Shown here: positions 46,556-55,678 of the stretch, piece after piece | How the letters are laid out: the number at the start of each line of letters is the position of its first letter | Numbering within the stretch: the first letter of the stretch is position 1 | NCBI GenBank assembly: GCA_041394945.1 | Contig: JAWKHH010000002.1 | Coordinates: 1,186,501-1,250,500, forward strand | Direction of reading: 5' to 3' | From: Bryobacteraceae bacterium | GTDB lineage: Bacteria; Acidobacteriota; Terriglobia; Bryobacterales; Bryobacteraceae | Length of the DNA stretch: 64,000 bases | Translations under genes and position numbers: made by a program | Notes under the pieces: model-generated | The model's input: the letters and a program-made list of their open reading frames with translations, nothing else | Told to the model about the DNA's origin: nothing | Database searches by the model: none

Positions 46556-47870
46556 CGCTGCAGGTCGAGGCACTCACCGTGGCCGTTGACGAACAGCGGA
46601 ACGCCGAGCCGGTGTCCGGGTGGCCCGGGAAGTGCGGCGGCGCAGCCGTGGCGCGCATACTCCGAGGCGTCCTTCCATGGCCGGAGGTTGTGCCGAAGCG
46701 CCGAGGCATGGAAGGAGAGAACGACCAGCGCTCCAATTCGAAACCACGGCGGCGGGGCGCGATCGAGCGCGGAAGCAAGCATCAGGGCAAAGCCCACGGA
46801 TGGCAGGTAGAGCACTCGGGCGTTCGCAAGGTCGCTGCCGATGCCGAGTACGGAGAGCGGCGGAATGGCGGCAATCGCCACAAACGCCGCGGTTTCCGGA
46901 CGCGTCCGGCATCCTAGCGCGGTGAGTGCGAGCAAGAATGCGATGTACAGAACGCCCAACACAGCCAGCACGCGCCCCGGCTCGAAGCTCCAGTTGATGG
47001 GGAAGTAGAGCGCCATCCACAGGCGAAGGAAGAATGCCTTGAGCGTGGGCCACCCGAAGCGGAGAGCCTGTGCGTGCCCCGCGGCGGCGTCCTGATAGCC
47101 GCCGATTCCGCCCAGGATCCAGCAGCGCAGCGCGAAGAGGGCTGCCGCGCCGGTGAGGAAGGGCCAGACGCGGCGGGTCCGGCAGCGTGTGGCGAGCGGT
47201 AGTAGGAGCGGGAAGGCGTAAGCGGATTCCTTGGACAGCATGCCGAGGATCATGGCGATCCATGCCGCCGCGTGACGGCCGCGTTGAAAGAGGAGGAGCC
47301 CGGCGAGCACGAACATCGTGGCGAGCAGATCGAACCGGCCCGCGATCCAGACCGCAGCTTCCGGCTTCGCGCCATGGAGAGCGAACACCAGCGCGGCCAC
47401 GAGAGCGGCCCGGCTCGGGATGCCCATGCCGATGCCACACGCCAGGACGAGGATCGAGTTGACCGTGTGCAGGGCGAGGCCGACGGCGTGCCAAAGACGC
47501 GCGTCCGCGCCGGCCACGATGTAGGTGGCGGCCAACGACAGATTCCCGACGGGGCGAAAGAAGCCGTCGCCGCCGGGTTTCGCGGTCGTCCTCAAGGACC
47601 AATCGAAATTCCGCGCCTGTTGGAGGAGTACGAAGTCGTCGGAAAGGAAGTAGTAATTGATGGTCTGGTAGTACGCACCCGCGATGATCGCGGCGACCGC
47701 CAGCGATTCGCGAGCAGAAGCAAAGTGATACAAAGACCGAACCAGCCTTCCACGTTCAACGGAAGCGATATCCGGAATGGATGAGTGAGCGGCCCGAAGA
47801 GGAGCCGTGCGGCCACGGTCAAACCCACTCCATAGGCGAAGGCCATCGCCAGACGGCTCGCAACGGGCAT
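46552..47870 (-). pseudogene. GT-C-like membrane protein split by a frameshift
   Basis: Two frames appear to form one gene. The start frame (ATG 47870) encodes MPVASRLAMAFAYGVGL through NVEGWFGLCITLLLLANRW, a basic start and two membrane segments, then runs into a low-complexity tail ending at 47592. The other frame, 46552-47733, begins only with a TTG inside the second helix and carries the rest: RESLAVAAIIAG, an acidic first loop NYYFLSDDF, GFFRPVGNLSL, KPEAAVWIAGRFDLLATMF and MLSKESAYAFPLLLP, matching GT-C glycosyltransferase-like proteins. A one-base shift near 47700-47720 joins them. It may be a true mutation or a sequencing/assembly error. It resembles the 3683-5125 protein in layout. 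Confidence 0.65.
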
Positions 47871-47930
47871 GCGTCTACAAAGACCCGCGCGGCGGCTGTT
47901 TCCCCTACAGGCGCCGGAGAATAATCGCGG

Positions 47931-49961
47931 CTACCATCCGGGCAGAGAGACGATAGCGCGATAGTTCGAGTCGTTGTAGTCCGGATTGCGGCGCGGCTTG
48001 TAGATCGATCCGTTCGGTCCTGTGGAAGGAGGTCGGTCCTGTGTGTAAATCCACACGCGCTGCTGATCCCAGAGGATCACTTCGTCGCGCACATCTCCGG
48101 TAACGTCGGCGACGTGATAGGCGAGGTCCGGATGACCGTCGTCCGGAAACATAACGACGCGGCGTAGCCGGCCGTCGATCATGCCGCCTTCGCGGATGTT
48201 TCCCGAGAGCAACGCGAACTCCTGTCCATCGCCCCGCCAGTTCACCGGCGCCAGATGAGTGGAGCCCGGGGTCATCTCGCGCTGCCCGAGAATGTTCGCG
48301 TCAGCGTCGAACAATGTCACGATGCCCGGACTCCGCCAGAAGTTCGCGGTGAAGATCTGGAGCCCGGGCAGATCGGGGCGATACTTGCCGACGCTCTGAG
48401 TCTGCGCGTGGCCCAGCCGCACCTGTTTCCGGAGCGCGCCTGTGTGGTCAAACATGAGGAAGCCTTCGTCGCTGCCGCAAACGTAGATCCGCGGCGGCGC
48501 GCTGGGGTCGCCAGTGAAGCGGCCGGCGGAAATGCCATCGGCGTGATCGCGTAGCGTCGTGTCGTGGCTCCACAAGGCCTTGCGCCGCGCGCCGTTCCAC
48601 AGGGTGTAGCCGATCATGAAGTCCTCGTGGCGGTCGCCGTCGATATCGATCGGGAACGGATAGTGGCCGGTCTGCCCTTCGCCTTTCCAGCGTAGTTGCA
48701 GGTCCTTGTCGAAAACCCAGAACCATCGGTAGCGGTCCTTGATGAGAATCTGGCTGGCGTGGCCCGCGCCTTCGAGATCGAAGAATGCCATTGAGTCGCC
48801 GTTGCTGATGTCGTAGGGACGTTCCCTGTTGTCGTGAGCGGCTTCTGGCATCCAGGAACGCTGGCGAACGCGGCCGGTGGCGCCTTCGAGCACGGTGAGT
48901 TGGAAGTCCCGAACGAGGATCACCTCGTTTTTGCCGTCGCCGTCGAGGTCGTGGATTTGGAATGGTGTGTCGTTGGTCAGCAGGCCATTGCGCGGGTCCG
49001 GGCGGCCGAACTGCCATAGAATCTTGCCATCGAGCGTCACTGCCGTCAGGCAGGAAACATGGTCGAACGCGTCGCCGCGGACGCGCGGGATATTCTGGGC
49101 GAAGAGCATGTCGAGGTGGCCGTCGCCGTCGAGATCGCCGAAGCGGACGTTCCGGCCGGCGCCGTAGCCGGGCGTCGCGAAAGTCTTCCAAAGCCTCGGT
49201 TGGGGCTGCATCGACCGGAGGCGGGCGAGTTCCGTCTCGCGATCGCGAATGCGCGACCCGATGGCGCTGGCGACGGCGTCCGGCGCAGTGACGGCGAACT
49301 CCTGAAAGCGCGCCGGGATGTTGGCCATCACACCCGCCTCTCCCGCGGTGATTTCGGCGTCGCTGGCTTCGATCAACCGGCGCCCATCGATAGAGGCGGC
49401 GATGCGCGGGCCGTCGTTCTCCACGCGCAGCCGGTAATAGCGGCGAGTGTCGTACTCGAACGGGGCGCGGCCAACCTCGCGCCACTCGGCCTTGCGCAGT
49501 TCTTTCTCGATCGGCTGGCGCACAAGGACCACAGCCTCGTTCCCGCCCCGCAACGCAAATACATAATAGTGCCGCGATGTTCGATACCGGAATACCACGC
49601 CGGCAAGTTCCGCTTTCGAGAGGGGCTTCATCGAAACGTCGACGGCGTAGCCGGTCCACGTTTCGTCACCGGTGACGAAGATTGGCGTTGTGCGGCCCGG
49701 CGAGTCGTTCACGAGATGCTGCTCGAGGTACGGCTTGCCATCCTCGTCGCTCACGGCCCAGGAGTCCAGGTGCACGATCGGGTTGCGCCAGGGATGGGTG
49801 CGAATGCCGCGGTGCTCGATGTAGTGATACTCCTGAATGGCCCCGTTGAGTTGGCCGAGAGGCTGCGAAAGAAGGCCGGGCGGAAAGCGTGAGAAGTCGT
49901 CCCGGAACAGATCGCCGGCGGCGGCAATCGAGGCGATGAGCAGCACTGGAGCGAGTCGCAT
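47931..49961 (-). CDS. Secreted FG-GAP/VCBS-like propeller protein with N-terminal concanavalin-like domain
   Basis: 676 residues from the ATG at 49961, with the signal MRLAPVLLIASIAAAG. Residues about 20-225 look like a concanavalin/laminin-G-type beta-sandwich (FRDDFSRFPPG, YAVDVSMKPLSKAELAGVVFRY, YYRLRVENDGPRIAASIDGRRL). From about 255 on, repeats carry calcium-type loops: DLDGDGHLD (276-284), DLDGDGKNE (338-346) and DIDGDRHED near 429. This is a beta-propeller of the FG-GAP/VCBS type, similar in layout to rhamnogalacturonan-lyase-like proteins, but no lyase catalytic residues could be confirmed. An extended -10 (TGCTAGGCT) lies 8 nt before the ATG. Confidence 0.75.
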   Translation of the reverse strand: MRLAPVLLIASIAAAGDLFRDDFSRFPPGLLSQPLGQLNGAIQEYHYIEHRGIRTHPWRNPIVHLDSWAVSDEDGKPYLEQHLVNDSPGRTTPIFVTGDETWTGYAVDVSMKPLSKAELAGVVFRYRTSRHYYVFALRGGNEAVVLVRQPIEKELRKAEWREVGRAPFEYDTRRYYRLRVENDGPRIAASIDGRRLIEASDAEITAGEAGVMANIPARFQEFAVTAPDAVASAIGSRIRDRETELARLRSMQPQPRLWKTFATPGYGAGRNVRFGDLDGDGHLDMLFAQNIPRVRGDAFDHVSCLTAVTLDGKILWQFGRPDPRNGLLTNDTPFQIHDLDGDGKNEVILVRDFQLTVLEGATGRVRQRSWMPEAAHDNRERPYDISNGDSMAFFDLEGAGHASQILIKDRYRWFWVFDKDLQLRWKGEGQTGHYPFPIDIDGDRHEDFMIGYTLWNGARRKALWSHDTTLRDHADGISAGRFTGDPSAPPRIYVCGSDEGFLMFDHTGALRKQVRLGHAQTQSVGKYRPDLPGLQIFTANFWRSPGIVTLFDADANILGQREMTPGSTHLAPVNWRGDGQEFALLSGNIREGGMIDGRLRRVVMFPDDGHPDLAYHVADVTGDVRDEVILWDQQRVWIYTQDRPPSTGPNGSIYKPRRNPDYNDSNYRAIVSLPGW

Positions 49962-49969
49962 CGTTGCCC

Positions 49970-49975
49970 AGCCTA
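49970..49975 (-). promoter_or_regulatory. Extended -10 TGCTAGGCT, 8 nt before the FG-GAP gene ATG
   Basis: Minus-strand TAGGCT with TG one base upstream, then GGGCAACG and ATG. Confidence 0.4.
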
Positions 49976-50012
49976 GCACCGCTCGCGTGGCTTGTCATAA
50001 ACTAACCAAGCC

Positions 50013-51338
50013 ATGCGACTCGTCTGCACCGCGTTGCTCTCGTTTCTGTTCGCCTGCACGTCTCCGCCGCCACCATCCACGGCGATAGCGATCACGAACG
50101 TCACGCTCATTGATGGCACGGGCCGGGCGCCGGTACCGGGCGCTTCGATCGTGGTGGATGCGGGGCGCATCGTGGCGGCGGGGCCTCGGGTGGAGATTCC
50201 CGCTGGCGCGGCCCGTGTCGATGGTACCGGCAAGCATGCGGTCCCGGGACTGATGGATCTCCACGTTCACCTCGGCTCCACGGGCGGGCCGGGTTTCTTT
50301 CCGGAGAACTACACCCGGGAACGAATCCTCGCGAATCTCAAGGCGTACCTGCGGTACGGGATTACCACTGTCCGCAGCGTTGGTACGGAGCGTGAAGCGG
50401 GCATGGCGATTCGCGGCGAGCAGAGGGAAGGGAAGCTCGCAACGGCGCGGTTGTTCACGGCGGGCCGGGGATTCACGGCGCCCGGCGGCCACCCCTCCCA
50501 GGAGATTGGCGATATCGCGCGGCAGCCTCGCGACGCGGCGGCGGCACGCGCGGAGGTGTCCGAACTCGCCGCGCAGAAAGTGGACCTGATCAAGATTTGG
50601 ATCGACGACGGTCCGGGCCGCCCCAAAATCGCGCGGCCGGTGATCGAGGCGATCGTCGACGAGGCGAAGAAACATTCCATCCCGGTGGTGGCGCATATCC
50701 GGTTCCAGGACGACGCGCGCCATCTGCTCGACGCCGGCGGAGCCGGTTTCCTGCACATGATCCGCGACGTGGACGAGCCCGACGCCGACCTCGTCCGGGA
50801 TTTGAAGGCACGCCGCGTGGTGTTCACTCCGACGCTCATCCGCCAGGAACTCGCGTGGCTCTATCACGACGAGCCGGAGCGCCTCGACGATCCGGAAGTG
50901 GCGCTGCTGCTGGACGGGGCGACTCTGAGATCGATGCGGGCGGCGGCGGCGAAGCAGCCCGATCCCAGTCCGCAGTTGAAGCTCGAGTTCGATCGCGCGC
51001 TCGCCAATTCCCGCAAAGTGGCCAACGCCGGGATCCCGATTGCCGTTGGCTCCGACGGAGGGTCTCAGATGGATCTGCCCGGCCTGATGACGCATCGCGA
51101 ATGCGAACTGCTGGCGCGGGCGGGCTTCTCTCCGATGGAAGTGATCACCGCGGCCACGCTGAACGGCGCAATCGCGCTCGGCAAGGAAGCCGAACTCGGC
51201 GCCATCCGCGAGGGCCGCCGCGCCGACATCGTCCTGCTCGACGCGGACCCGGCCGCGGACGTGAAGAACCTCCGTTCGATCCGCCGGATCATGCTGGACG
51301 GGGCCTGGGTGGATCGTGACGCGCTCGCCGTGAAATAG
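50013..51338 (+). CDS. Lipoprotein amidohydrolase
   Basis: 441 residues. The signal MRLVCTALLSFLFAC fits a lipobox (LFAC), so it is probably an outer- or inner-membrane lipoprotein. Amidohydrolase-superfamily motifs: GLMDLHVHLG (HxH), KIWIDD near 193 with the lysine that usually bridges metals, VVAHIRF (His), FLHMIRD (His) and AVGSDGGSQ (Asp). It ends in the conserved GREGRRADIVLLDADP-type sandwich (here IREGRRADIVLLDADP). Like the protein at 44134-45390 it probably acts on small amides or peptides outside the cytoplasm, but the two are not close paralogs. It is divergent from the FG-GAP protein gene (51 bp). Confidence 0.84.
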   Translation: MRLVCTALLSFLFACTSPPPPSTAIAITNVTLIDGTGRAPVPGASIVVDAGRIVAAGPRVEIPAGAARVDGTGKHAVPGLMDLHVHLGSTGGPGFFPENYTRERILANLKAYLRYGITTVRSVGTEREAGMAIRGEQREGKLATARLFTAGRGFTAPGGHPSQEIGDIARQPRDAAAARAEVSELAAQKVDLIKIWIDDGPGRPKIARPVIEAIVDEAKKHSIPVVAHIRFQDDARHLLDAGGAGFLHMIRDVDEPDADLVRDLKARRVVFTPTLIRQELAWLYHDEPERLDDPEVALLLDGATLRSMRAAAAKQPDPSPQLKLEFDRALANSRKVANAGIPIAVGSDGGSQMDLPGLMTHRECELLARAGFSPMEVITAATLNGAIALGKEAELGAIREGRRADIVLLDADPAADVKNLRSIRRIMLDGAWVDRDALAVK

Positions 51339-51374
51339 CTGTTATCGACCCGCGGCGGCGGCGACTATCGAAAC

Positions 51375-51884
51375 GTGAGCAGCCGTGACGAACTCTACGA
51401 TTCGGTGCTCGCCGAATTCGGCGCGATGCTCGATCGGCTGGCCGCCGGCTACGAAGCGGATCCGGAGCGGCGGCGCGACCTGCGACAGGAGATCCACCTC
51501 CAGGTCTGGCGGAGCCTCGAGATCTTTGACGCGCGTTGTGCGATGAAGACCTGGGTGTTTCGCGTGGGCCACAACGCGGCCGTCTCGTACGTAAACCGCG
51601 AGCGCCGTGCCCGCGGCGGGCTGGTGCGCCTGGAAGACATCGAGATCGGCGACCCCGCCCGTGAACCCGATGTCGACCGCGAACGCGCCATCGAGTTCCT
51701 GTGGGTGCTGGTGCGAAAACTGAAGCCGCTGGACCGGCAGATCATGATTTCGTACCTCGAAGGGCTCGACAATCCGGCTATCGCCGCTGTTACCGGGTTG
51801 ACGCCCGCCAACGTCGGGATGAAGGTCCACCGCATAAAGAAGATCCTTGCGCAGCGATTTCATCACGGGAGGAAGCATGGCTGA
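51375..51884 (+). CDS. ECF-type RNA polymerase sigma factor
   Basis: 169 residues from the GTG at 51375. Region 2 is seen in DLRQEIHLQVWRSLEIFDARCAMKTWVFRVGHNAAVSYVNRERR (about 31-75, core binding and -10 recognition). Region 4 is in LKPLDRQIMISYLEGLDNPAIAAVTGLTPANVGMKVHRIKKIL (about 113-155, helix-turn-helix). Regions 1 and 3 are absent, as in group 4 sigma factors. The 3' end overlaps the next gene by 8 nt; that gene encodes a membrane protein which may act as its anti-sigma partner. Confidence 0.92.
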   Translation: MSSRDELYDSVLAEFGAMLDRLAAGYEADPERRRDLRQEIHLQVWRSLEIFDARCAMKTWVFRVGHNAAVSYVNRERRARGGLVRLEDIEIGDPAREPDVDRERAIEFLWVLVRKLKPLDRQIMISYLEGLDNPAIAAVTGLTPANVGMKVHRIKKILAQRFHHGRKHG

Positions 51885-52437
51885 AAACGACCCTGGCGCG
51901 ATATGGCAAGCGCAGCCACCGGAGCCCATACCCATCGATGCGAGGCTGATGCACCGCCGCGCAGGCGAACTGTTCCGCCGGACGCGCACCGATATTTCGT
52001 CAAGCGTGGCGGCGGTGCTGCTCTTTCTGGTGATTCTGCAATGGCGTTTGGCGTGGACGCATCAGCTCGTTCCTTTTCTTGGAGCCGCGGCGTCACTCGG
52101 GTGGCTGGCCGTTTCGCTTGTCCGGTTTCGCACCCGCCTGGTCCTGCGGCCCGAGTACCTCACCCAGTCCGGCGTCGATCACTACCGCCATGAGCTCATG
52201 CAGCGCCGAGGCCACCTCCGCAGTGCGTGGATCTGGTATGGCCCCGTGACTGTCGCTGGGCTCACGATGGCGGCAGCGCTCGCCGGGCATCGGTTCGGCG
52301 ACGGGCGAGTGCTTCTCCGCTCCGCCCCTTTCCTTGCGCTGCTCGGGGTGTGGATCGGCCTTGGCGTCCGGCGGCGGCGCGCCGAGATTCGCCAGTTGAA
52401 CGAAGAAATCGCGGAGCTCGACCGGACCGCCGGTTAA
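51877..52437 (+). CDS. Membrane protein coupled to the ECF sigma factor, possible anti-sigma
   Basis: 186 residues from the ATG at 51877, with GGGAGG upstream and an 8-nt overlap with the sigma gene. A 45-residue cytoplasmic N-terminus (MHRRAGELFRRTRTDISS) precedes four membrane helices in two pairs (SSVAAVLLFLVILQW; VPFLGAAASLGWLAVSLV; YGPVTVAGLTMAAALAG; SAPFLALLGVWIGLGV) and ends in a charged coiled-coil-like tail (RRAEIRQLNEEIAELDRTAG). There is no zinc-binding HxxxCxxC anti-sigma motif. Gene order suggests sigma control; the sequence does not prove it. Confidence 0.65.
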   Translation: MAENDPGAIWQAQPPEPIPIDARLMHRRAGELFRRTRTDISSSVAAVLLFLVILQWRLAWTHQLVPFLGAAASLGWLAVSLVRFRTRLVLRPEYLTQSGVDHYRHELMQRRGHLRSAWIWYGPVTVAGLTMAAALAGHRFGDGRVLLRSAPFLALLGVWIGLGVRRRRAEIRQLNEEIAELDRTAG

Positions 52438-52877
52438 CCGAGCTTCGTCTTCACGGCCTCCGACAACGCGCGGCCATCCACCCGTTTTCCGGCAAGCGCG
52501 GCTTTTACGGCATTCATCACGGGGCCCATGTTCTTTGGCCCCGCTCCAACCGATGCGACGGCCGCGTCAATCGCCGCGGTGATCTCATCGGCCGATGCCA
52601 TCGCCGGCATGTAGCCTTCGACCAACTTCGCCTCGGCTTCTTCCTTGAGCGCCGAGTCCTCCCGGCCGCCCTTGCGGAACATGTCCGCGGACTCGTGGCG
52701 CTGCTTCAGCAGTTGGTTGAGGATCTGCTGTTCGGCGGCCTCGTCGGGCTCTTTCATCTTGTCGGCCTTGTACTTCATCAGCGCCGTTTTGATCATGCGG
52801 ACAGTGCTCAAACGGGCTTCATCTTTGGCCTTCATGGCCTCGACCATGTCTTTTTGGATTCGGTCCAGAAGCGGCAT
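52434..52877 (-). CDS. yqeY: GatB/YqeY-domain protein
   Basis: 147 residues, the typical length of YqeY. Pattern: LDRIQKDMVEAMKAKDEARLSTVRMIKTALMKYKAD, LLKQRHESADMFRKGGREDSALKEEAEAKLVEGYMP and GAGPKNMGPVMNAVKAALAGKRVDGRALSEAVK. It corresponds to the tail of the GatB amidotransferase subunit and probably binds tRNA; the free-standing role is unclear. It converges on the sigma partner gene (4-nt overlap) and is divergent from the aminotransferase. Confidence 0.93.
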   Translation of the reverse strand: MPLLDRIQKDMVEAMKAKDEARLSTVRMIKTALMKYKADKMKEPDEAAEQQILNQLLKQRHESADMFRKGGREDSALKEEAEAKLVEGYMPAMASADEITAAIDAAVASVGAGPKNMGPVMNAVKAALAGKRVDGRALSEAVKTKLG

Positions 52878-52886
52878 ACTGTCTGC

Positions 52887-52893
52887 TATTCTA
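52887..52893. promoter_or_regulatory. Overlapping divergent -10 elements (TATTCTA)
   Basis: The plus strand reads TG-C-TATTCT (extended -10, 19 nt before the ATG at 52912). The minus strand reads TAGAAT (10 nt before the yqeY ATG at 52877). The two hexamers overlap by five bases. Confidence 0.45.
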
Positions 52894-52911
52894 AGAGTTC
52901 AACCCCCCAAC

Positions 52912-54084
52912 ATGCACATCAAGAAACAACGCCTCCTGACTCCCGGGCCGACCCCGCTGTATCCGCCGGCGCTGCATGCCATGATGGCGTCGGATCTGCA
53001 TCACCGCACCGAGGACTTCCGGAACGTTTATAAAGCCGCCATTGCCGACCTCAAGGAAGTGATGGGCACCACCTACGATGTGGTTCCCCTGGTGGCCTCC
53101 GGTTCCGGTGCGATGGAGGCCTCGGTGTCCAATCTTTTCAACGCGGGCGACAAAGTCATCGTGTGCTGCGCGGGTAAGTTCGGTGAGCGCTGGGTGTCGA
53201 TCACGAAGGCATTCGGGTTGAATACGGTGGTGATTCAGAAGGAATACGGCGACGCGGTTCAACCGAGCGAGGTGAAGGCCGCGCTCGATGCCAATCCGGA
53301 CGCCAAGGGTGTGTTCGTTCAGGCATCGGAGACTTCAACTGGCGCTTCTCACGACATCGAGGCGATGGCGAAGATCATTCGCGGAACCGATGCGCTCTTC
53401 ATCATCGATGCGATTACCGGCCTCGGGACGCAGCCGCTCAAGATCGAGGAGTGGGGGCTCGACGTCGTCATCGGCGGCTCACAGAAGGCCTTTATGATCC
53501 CGCCCGGCTTGGCGTTCATGTCCATCAGCCCTAAGGCTTGGAAGGCGAACGAGACGTCGAAACTGCCGCGCTTCTACTTCAATCTGAAGAAGGAAGCGCA
53601 GAACGCGGCGGCCGGCGAATCGAGCTGGACGCCGAATACTTCGTTGATTCTGGCGCTTGGCGAAGCGCTCAAGTACATCAAGTCGATCGGCATGGATAAG
53701 CTCGTCGAGAACGCGCAGTTGCTCGCGAAAGCCACGCGTCAGGCGGCCAAGGCGCTCGACCTCGACTTGTTCGCCCCGGGCAGCCCGGCTGCTTCGGTGA
53801 CGGCGATCAAGGCGCCGGCGGGCCTCGATTCGGGCAAGATCGTTAAGGGCTACCGCGAGCGCTTCGGCATGATCATCGCTAACGGCCAGGGCACGATGAA
53901 GGGACAAATTTTCCGTATCGCGCACTTGGGATACTTCGATTTCGCCGATTTGTTCGCGGTGATCGGCGCTCTCGAAATCATCCTGATCGCCAACGGGCAT
54001 CCGGCGCGTCTCGGCGCCGGCGTCGCGGCGGTCCAGGAAGTCTACGCGGAAGTGGCCGGAGTTCGGGCCACCGTGAACGCATAA
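52912..54084 (+). CDS. Class V aminotransferase (alanine-glyoxylate/serine-pyruvate type), probable phosphoserine aminotransferase
   Basis: 390 residues from the ATG at 52912 (MHIKKQRLLTPGPTPL, the usual family start); the longer open frame is antisense to yqeY. PLP site: Schiff-base K192 in GGSQKAFMIPPGL, D166 in FIIDAITGLG and the SGSGAMEAS loop (63-71). The sequence type is alanine-glyoxylate or serine-pyruvate transaminase, but the gene lies 19 nt upstream of serA. In several bacteria and archaea such a class V enzyme next to serA does the phosphoserine step instead of classical SerC. The role in serine synthesis is inferred from context. Confidence 0.85.
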   Translation: MHIKKQRLLTPGPTPLYPPALHAMMASDLHHRTEDFRNVYKAAIADLKEVMGTTYDVVPLVASGSGAMEASVSNLFNAGDKVIVCCAGKFGERWVSITKAFGLNTVVIQKEYGDAVQPSEVKAALDANPDAKGVFVQASETSTGASHDIEAMAKIIRGTDALFIIDAITGLGTQPLKIEEWGLDVVIGGSQKAFMIPPGLAFMSISPKAWKANETSKLPRFYFNLKKEAQNAAAGESSWTPNTSLILALGEALKYIKSIGMDKLVENAQLLAKATRQAAKALDLDLFAPGSPAASVTAIKAPAGLDSGKIVKGYRERFGMIIANGQGTMKGQIFRIAHLGYFDFADLFAVIGALEIILIANGHPARLGAGVAAVQEVYAEVAGVRATVNA

Positions 54085-54103
54085 AAAAGGTCGAACGAAG
54101 TCA

Positions 54104-55678
54104 ATGAATATCCTGATCGCGGAGCCCCTCGCCCCGGCGGCGGTTGAGCTCTTTCAGAAGGTTTCCGGCTGGAATGTAATCGTTTCGAGCCCGAAGGAGT
54201 ACGCCGCGCACCTGGCGGAGTGCGACGCGCTCGTGGTGCGGAGCGCGGTGAAGGTGAACAAGGATGTGCTCGCGCAAGCTCCGAAGCTGCGCGTGGTGGG
54301 CCGCGCCGGTGTGGGTGTCGACAACGTCGATATGGAGGCTGCCACGGCAGCGGGCGTGCTGGTGATGAACACGCCGGGCGGCAACGCTGTCTCGGTCGCC
54401 GAGCACACCATCGCGCTGATGCTCTCCATGGCCCGAATAATCCCGCAGGCGAGCGCCTCGACGAAGTCCGGCAAGTGGGAGAAGAAGGCGTTCCTCGGCA
54501 ACGAACTGCGCGGCAAGACGCTGGGCGTCGTCGGACTTGGTAACATCGGCCGGGAAGTCGTGAAGCGCGCCCGCGCTTTCGAGATGCTGATCGTCGGCAC
54601 CGATCCCTATGTGAATTCGCAGCTTGCCGCGGATCTGGGCGTGGAACTGGTCACCCTTGATGAGCTGTACAGCCGCAGCGACTACATTTCGCTCCACGTG
54701 GGCGTCACCAGTGAAACCCGCGGCATGATCAACCCGGGCGCCTTGGCGAAGATGAAGAAGGGCGTCCGGCTGGTGAACTGCGCGCGCGGCGAACTCATCG
54801 ACCAGACCGCGCTCGCCGAAGCGCTCAATAGCGGACAAGTGGCCGGCGCCGGCCTCGACGTGTTCGATCCGGAACCGCCTCCAGCGGGCGAAGCGCTCCT
54901 TGAAACCAAGGGCCTGATCGCGACGCCGCACATCGGCGGATCCACCGAAGAGGCGCAGGAAATCGTCGGTGTCCGCATCGCCCACCAGGTGGTTGAGTAT
55001 TTGAAGAACGGCGTGGCGATCAACGCGGTGAACATGCCGGCGCTTTCGCCGGAGCAGTTCCGCGCGATGGAGCCGTGGCTCACCGTGGCCGAACGGCTGG
55101 GTTCGTTCGCCTCTTTTATCGCCGAGGGCAACCCGCGCGCGGTGCGCATCACCTACCACGGGAAGGTGGCCGAGCTGAACACGCAGTTGATCCGCAATGC
55201 CGGCCTTGCGGGCGTGCTGGCGCGGTCAATGTCGCAGCGGCCGAACATCGTCAACGCCATGCCGATCGCGCAGCGCCGCGGGCTGGACGTGAGCGAACGC
55301 CATGAACGGCGCGCCGGCTACGTCGATTCCATCGATATCATCCTGGAAACCGACAAGGGCGCCACGCAGGTGGAGGGTTCGTTGATCCTCGACAAGCCGC
55401 GGCTGGTGTTGGTGAACGGGATCCCGATCGAGGCGGCGCTCGCCGGCCACCTCACCTACATGATGAACAGCGACGTTCCCGGCGTGATCGGCCATGTGGG
55501 GACGGTGCTTGGACGCAACGGCGTGAACATCGCGAACTTCGCGTTGGGACGCAAGGACGTTACAGGGCAGGCCGTGTCGCTGGTGGAAACCGATAACGCG
55601 CTACCGGACAACGTCCTGCAGGAATTGCTGCAGCACCCGGCGATTCTAGTCGCCCGGCCGGTGGAGCTGGACGCCTAG
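54104..55678 (+). CDS. serA: D-3-phosphoglycerate dehydrogenase, long type with ACT domain
   Basis: 524 residues. It oxidises 3-phosphoglycerate with NAD as the first step of serine synthesis. Catalytic domains: VGRAGVGVDNVD (65-76), NAD loop GLGNIG (144-149), R228 in NCARGE, E257 in DVFDPEPP and H276 in TPHIGGS. After residue 300 come an allosteric substrate-binding domain (about 310-440) and a C-terminal ACT domain (about 452-524: VPGVIGHVGTVLGRNGVNIANFALGR) for serine feedback. AAGG lies 12 nt upstream of the ATG. It is co-transcribed with the aminotransferase. The stop overlaps the convergent Gfo/Idh/MocA gene by 4 nt. Confidence 0.95.
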   Translation: MNILIAEPLAPAAVELFQKVSGWNVIVSSPKEYAAHLAECDALVVRSAVKVNKDVLAQAPKLRVVGRAGVGVDNVDMEAATAAGVLVMNTPGGNAVSVAEHTIALMLSMARIIPQASASTKSGKWEKKAFLGNELRGKTLGVVGLGNIGREVVKRARAFEMLIVGTDPYVNSQLAADLGVELVTLDELYSRSDYISLHVGVTSETRGMINPGALAKMKKGVRLVNCARGELIDQTALAEALNSGQVAGAGLDVFDPEPPPAGEALLETKGLIATPHIGGSTEEAQEIVGVRIAHQVVEYLKNGVAINAVNMPALSPEQFRAMEPWLTVAERLGSFASFIAEGNPRAVRITYHGKVAELNTQLIRNAGLAGVLARSMSQRPNIVNAMPIAQRRGLDVSERHERRAGYVDSIDIILETDKGATQVEGSLILDKPRLVLVNGIPIEAALAGHLTYMMNSDVPGVIGHVGTVLGRNGVNIANFALGRKDVTGQAVSLVETDNALPDNVLQELLQHPAILVARPVELDA

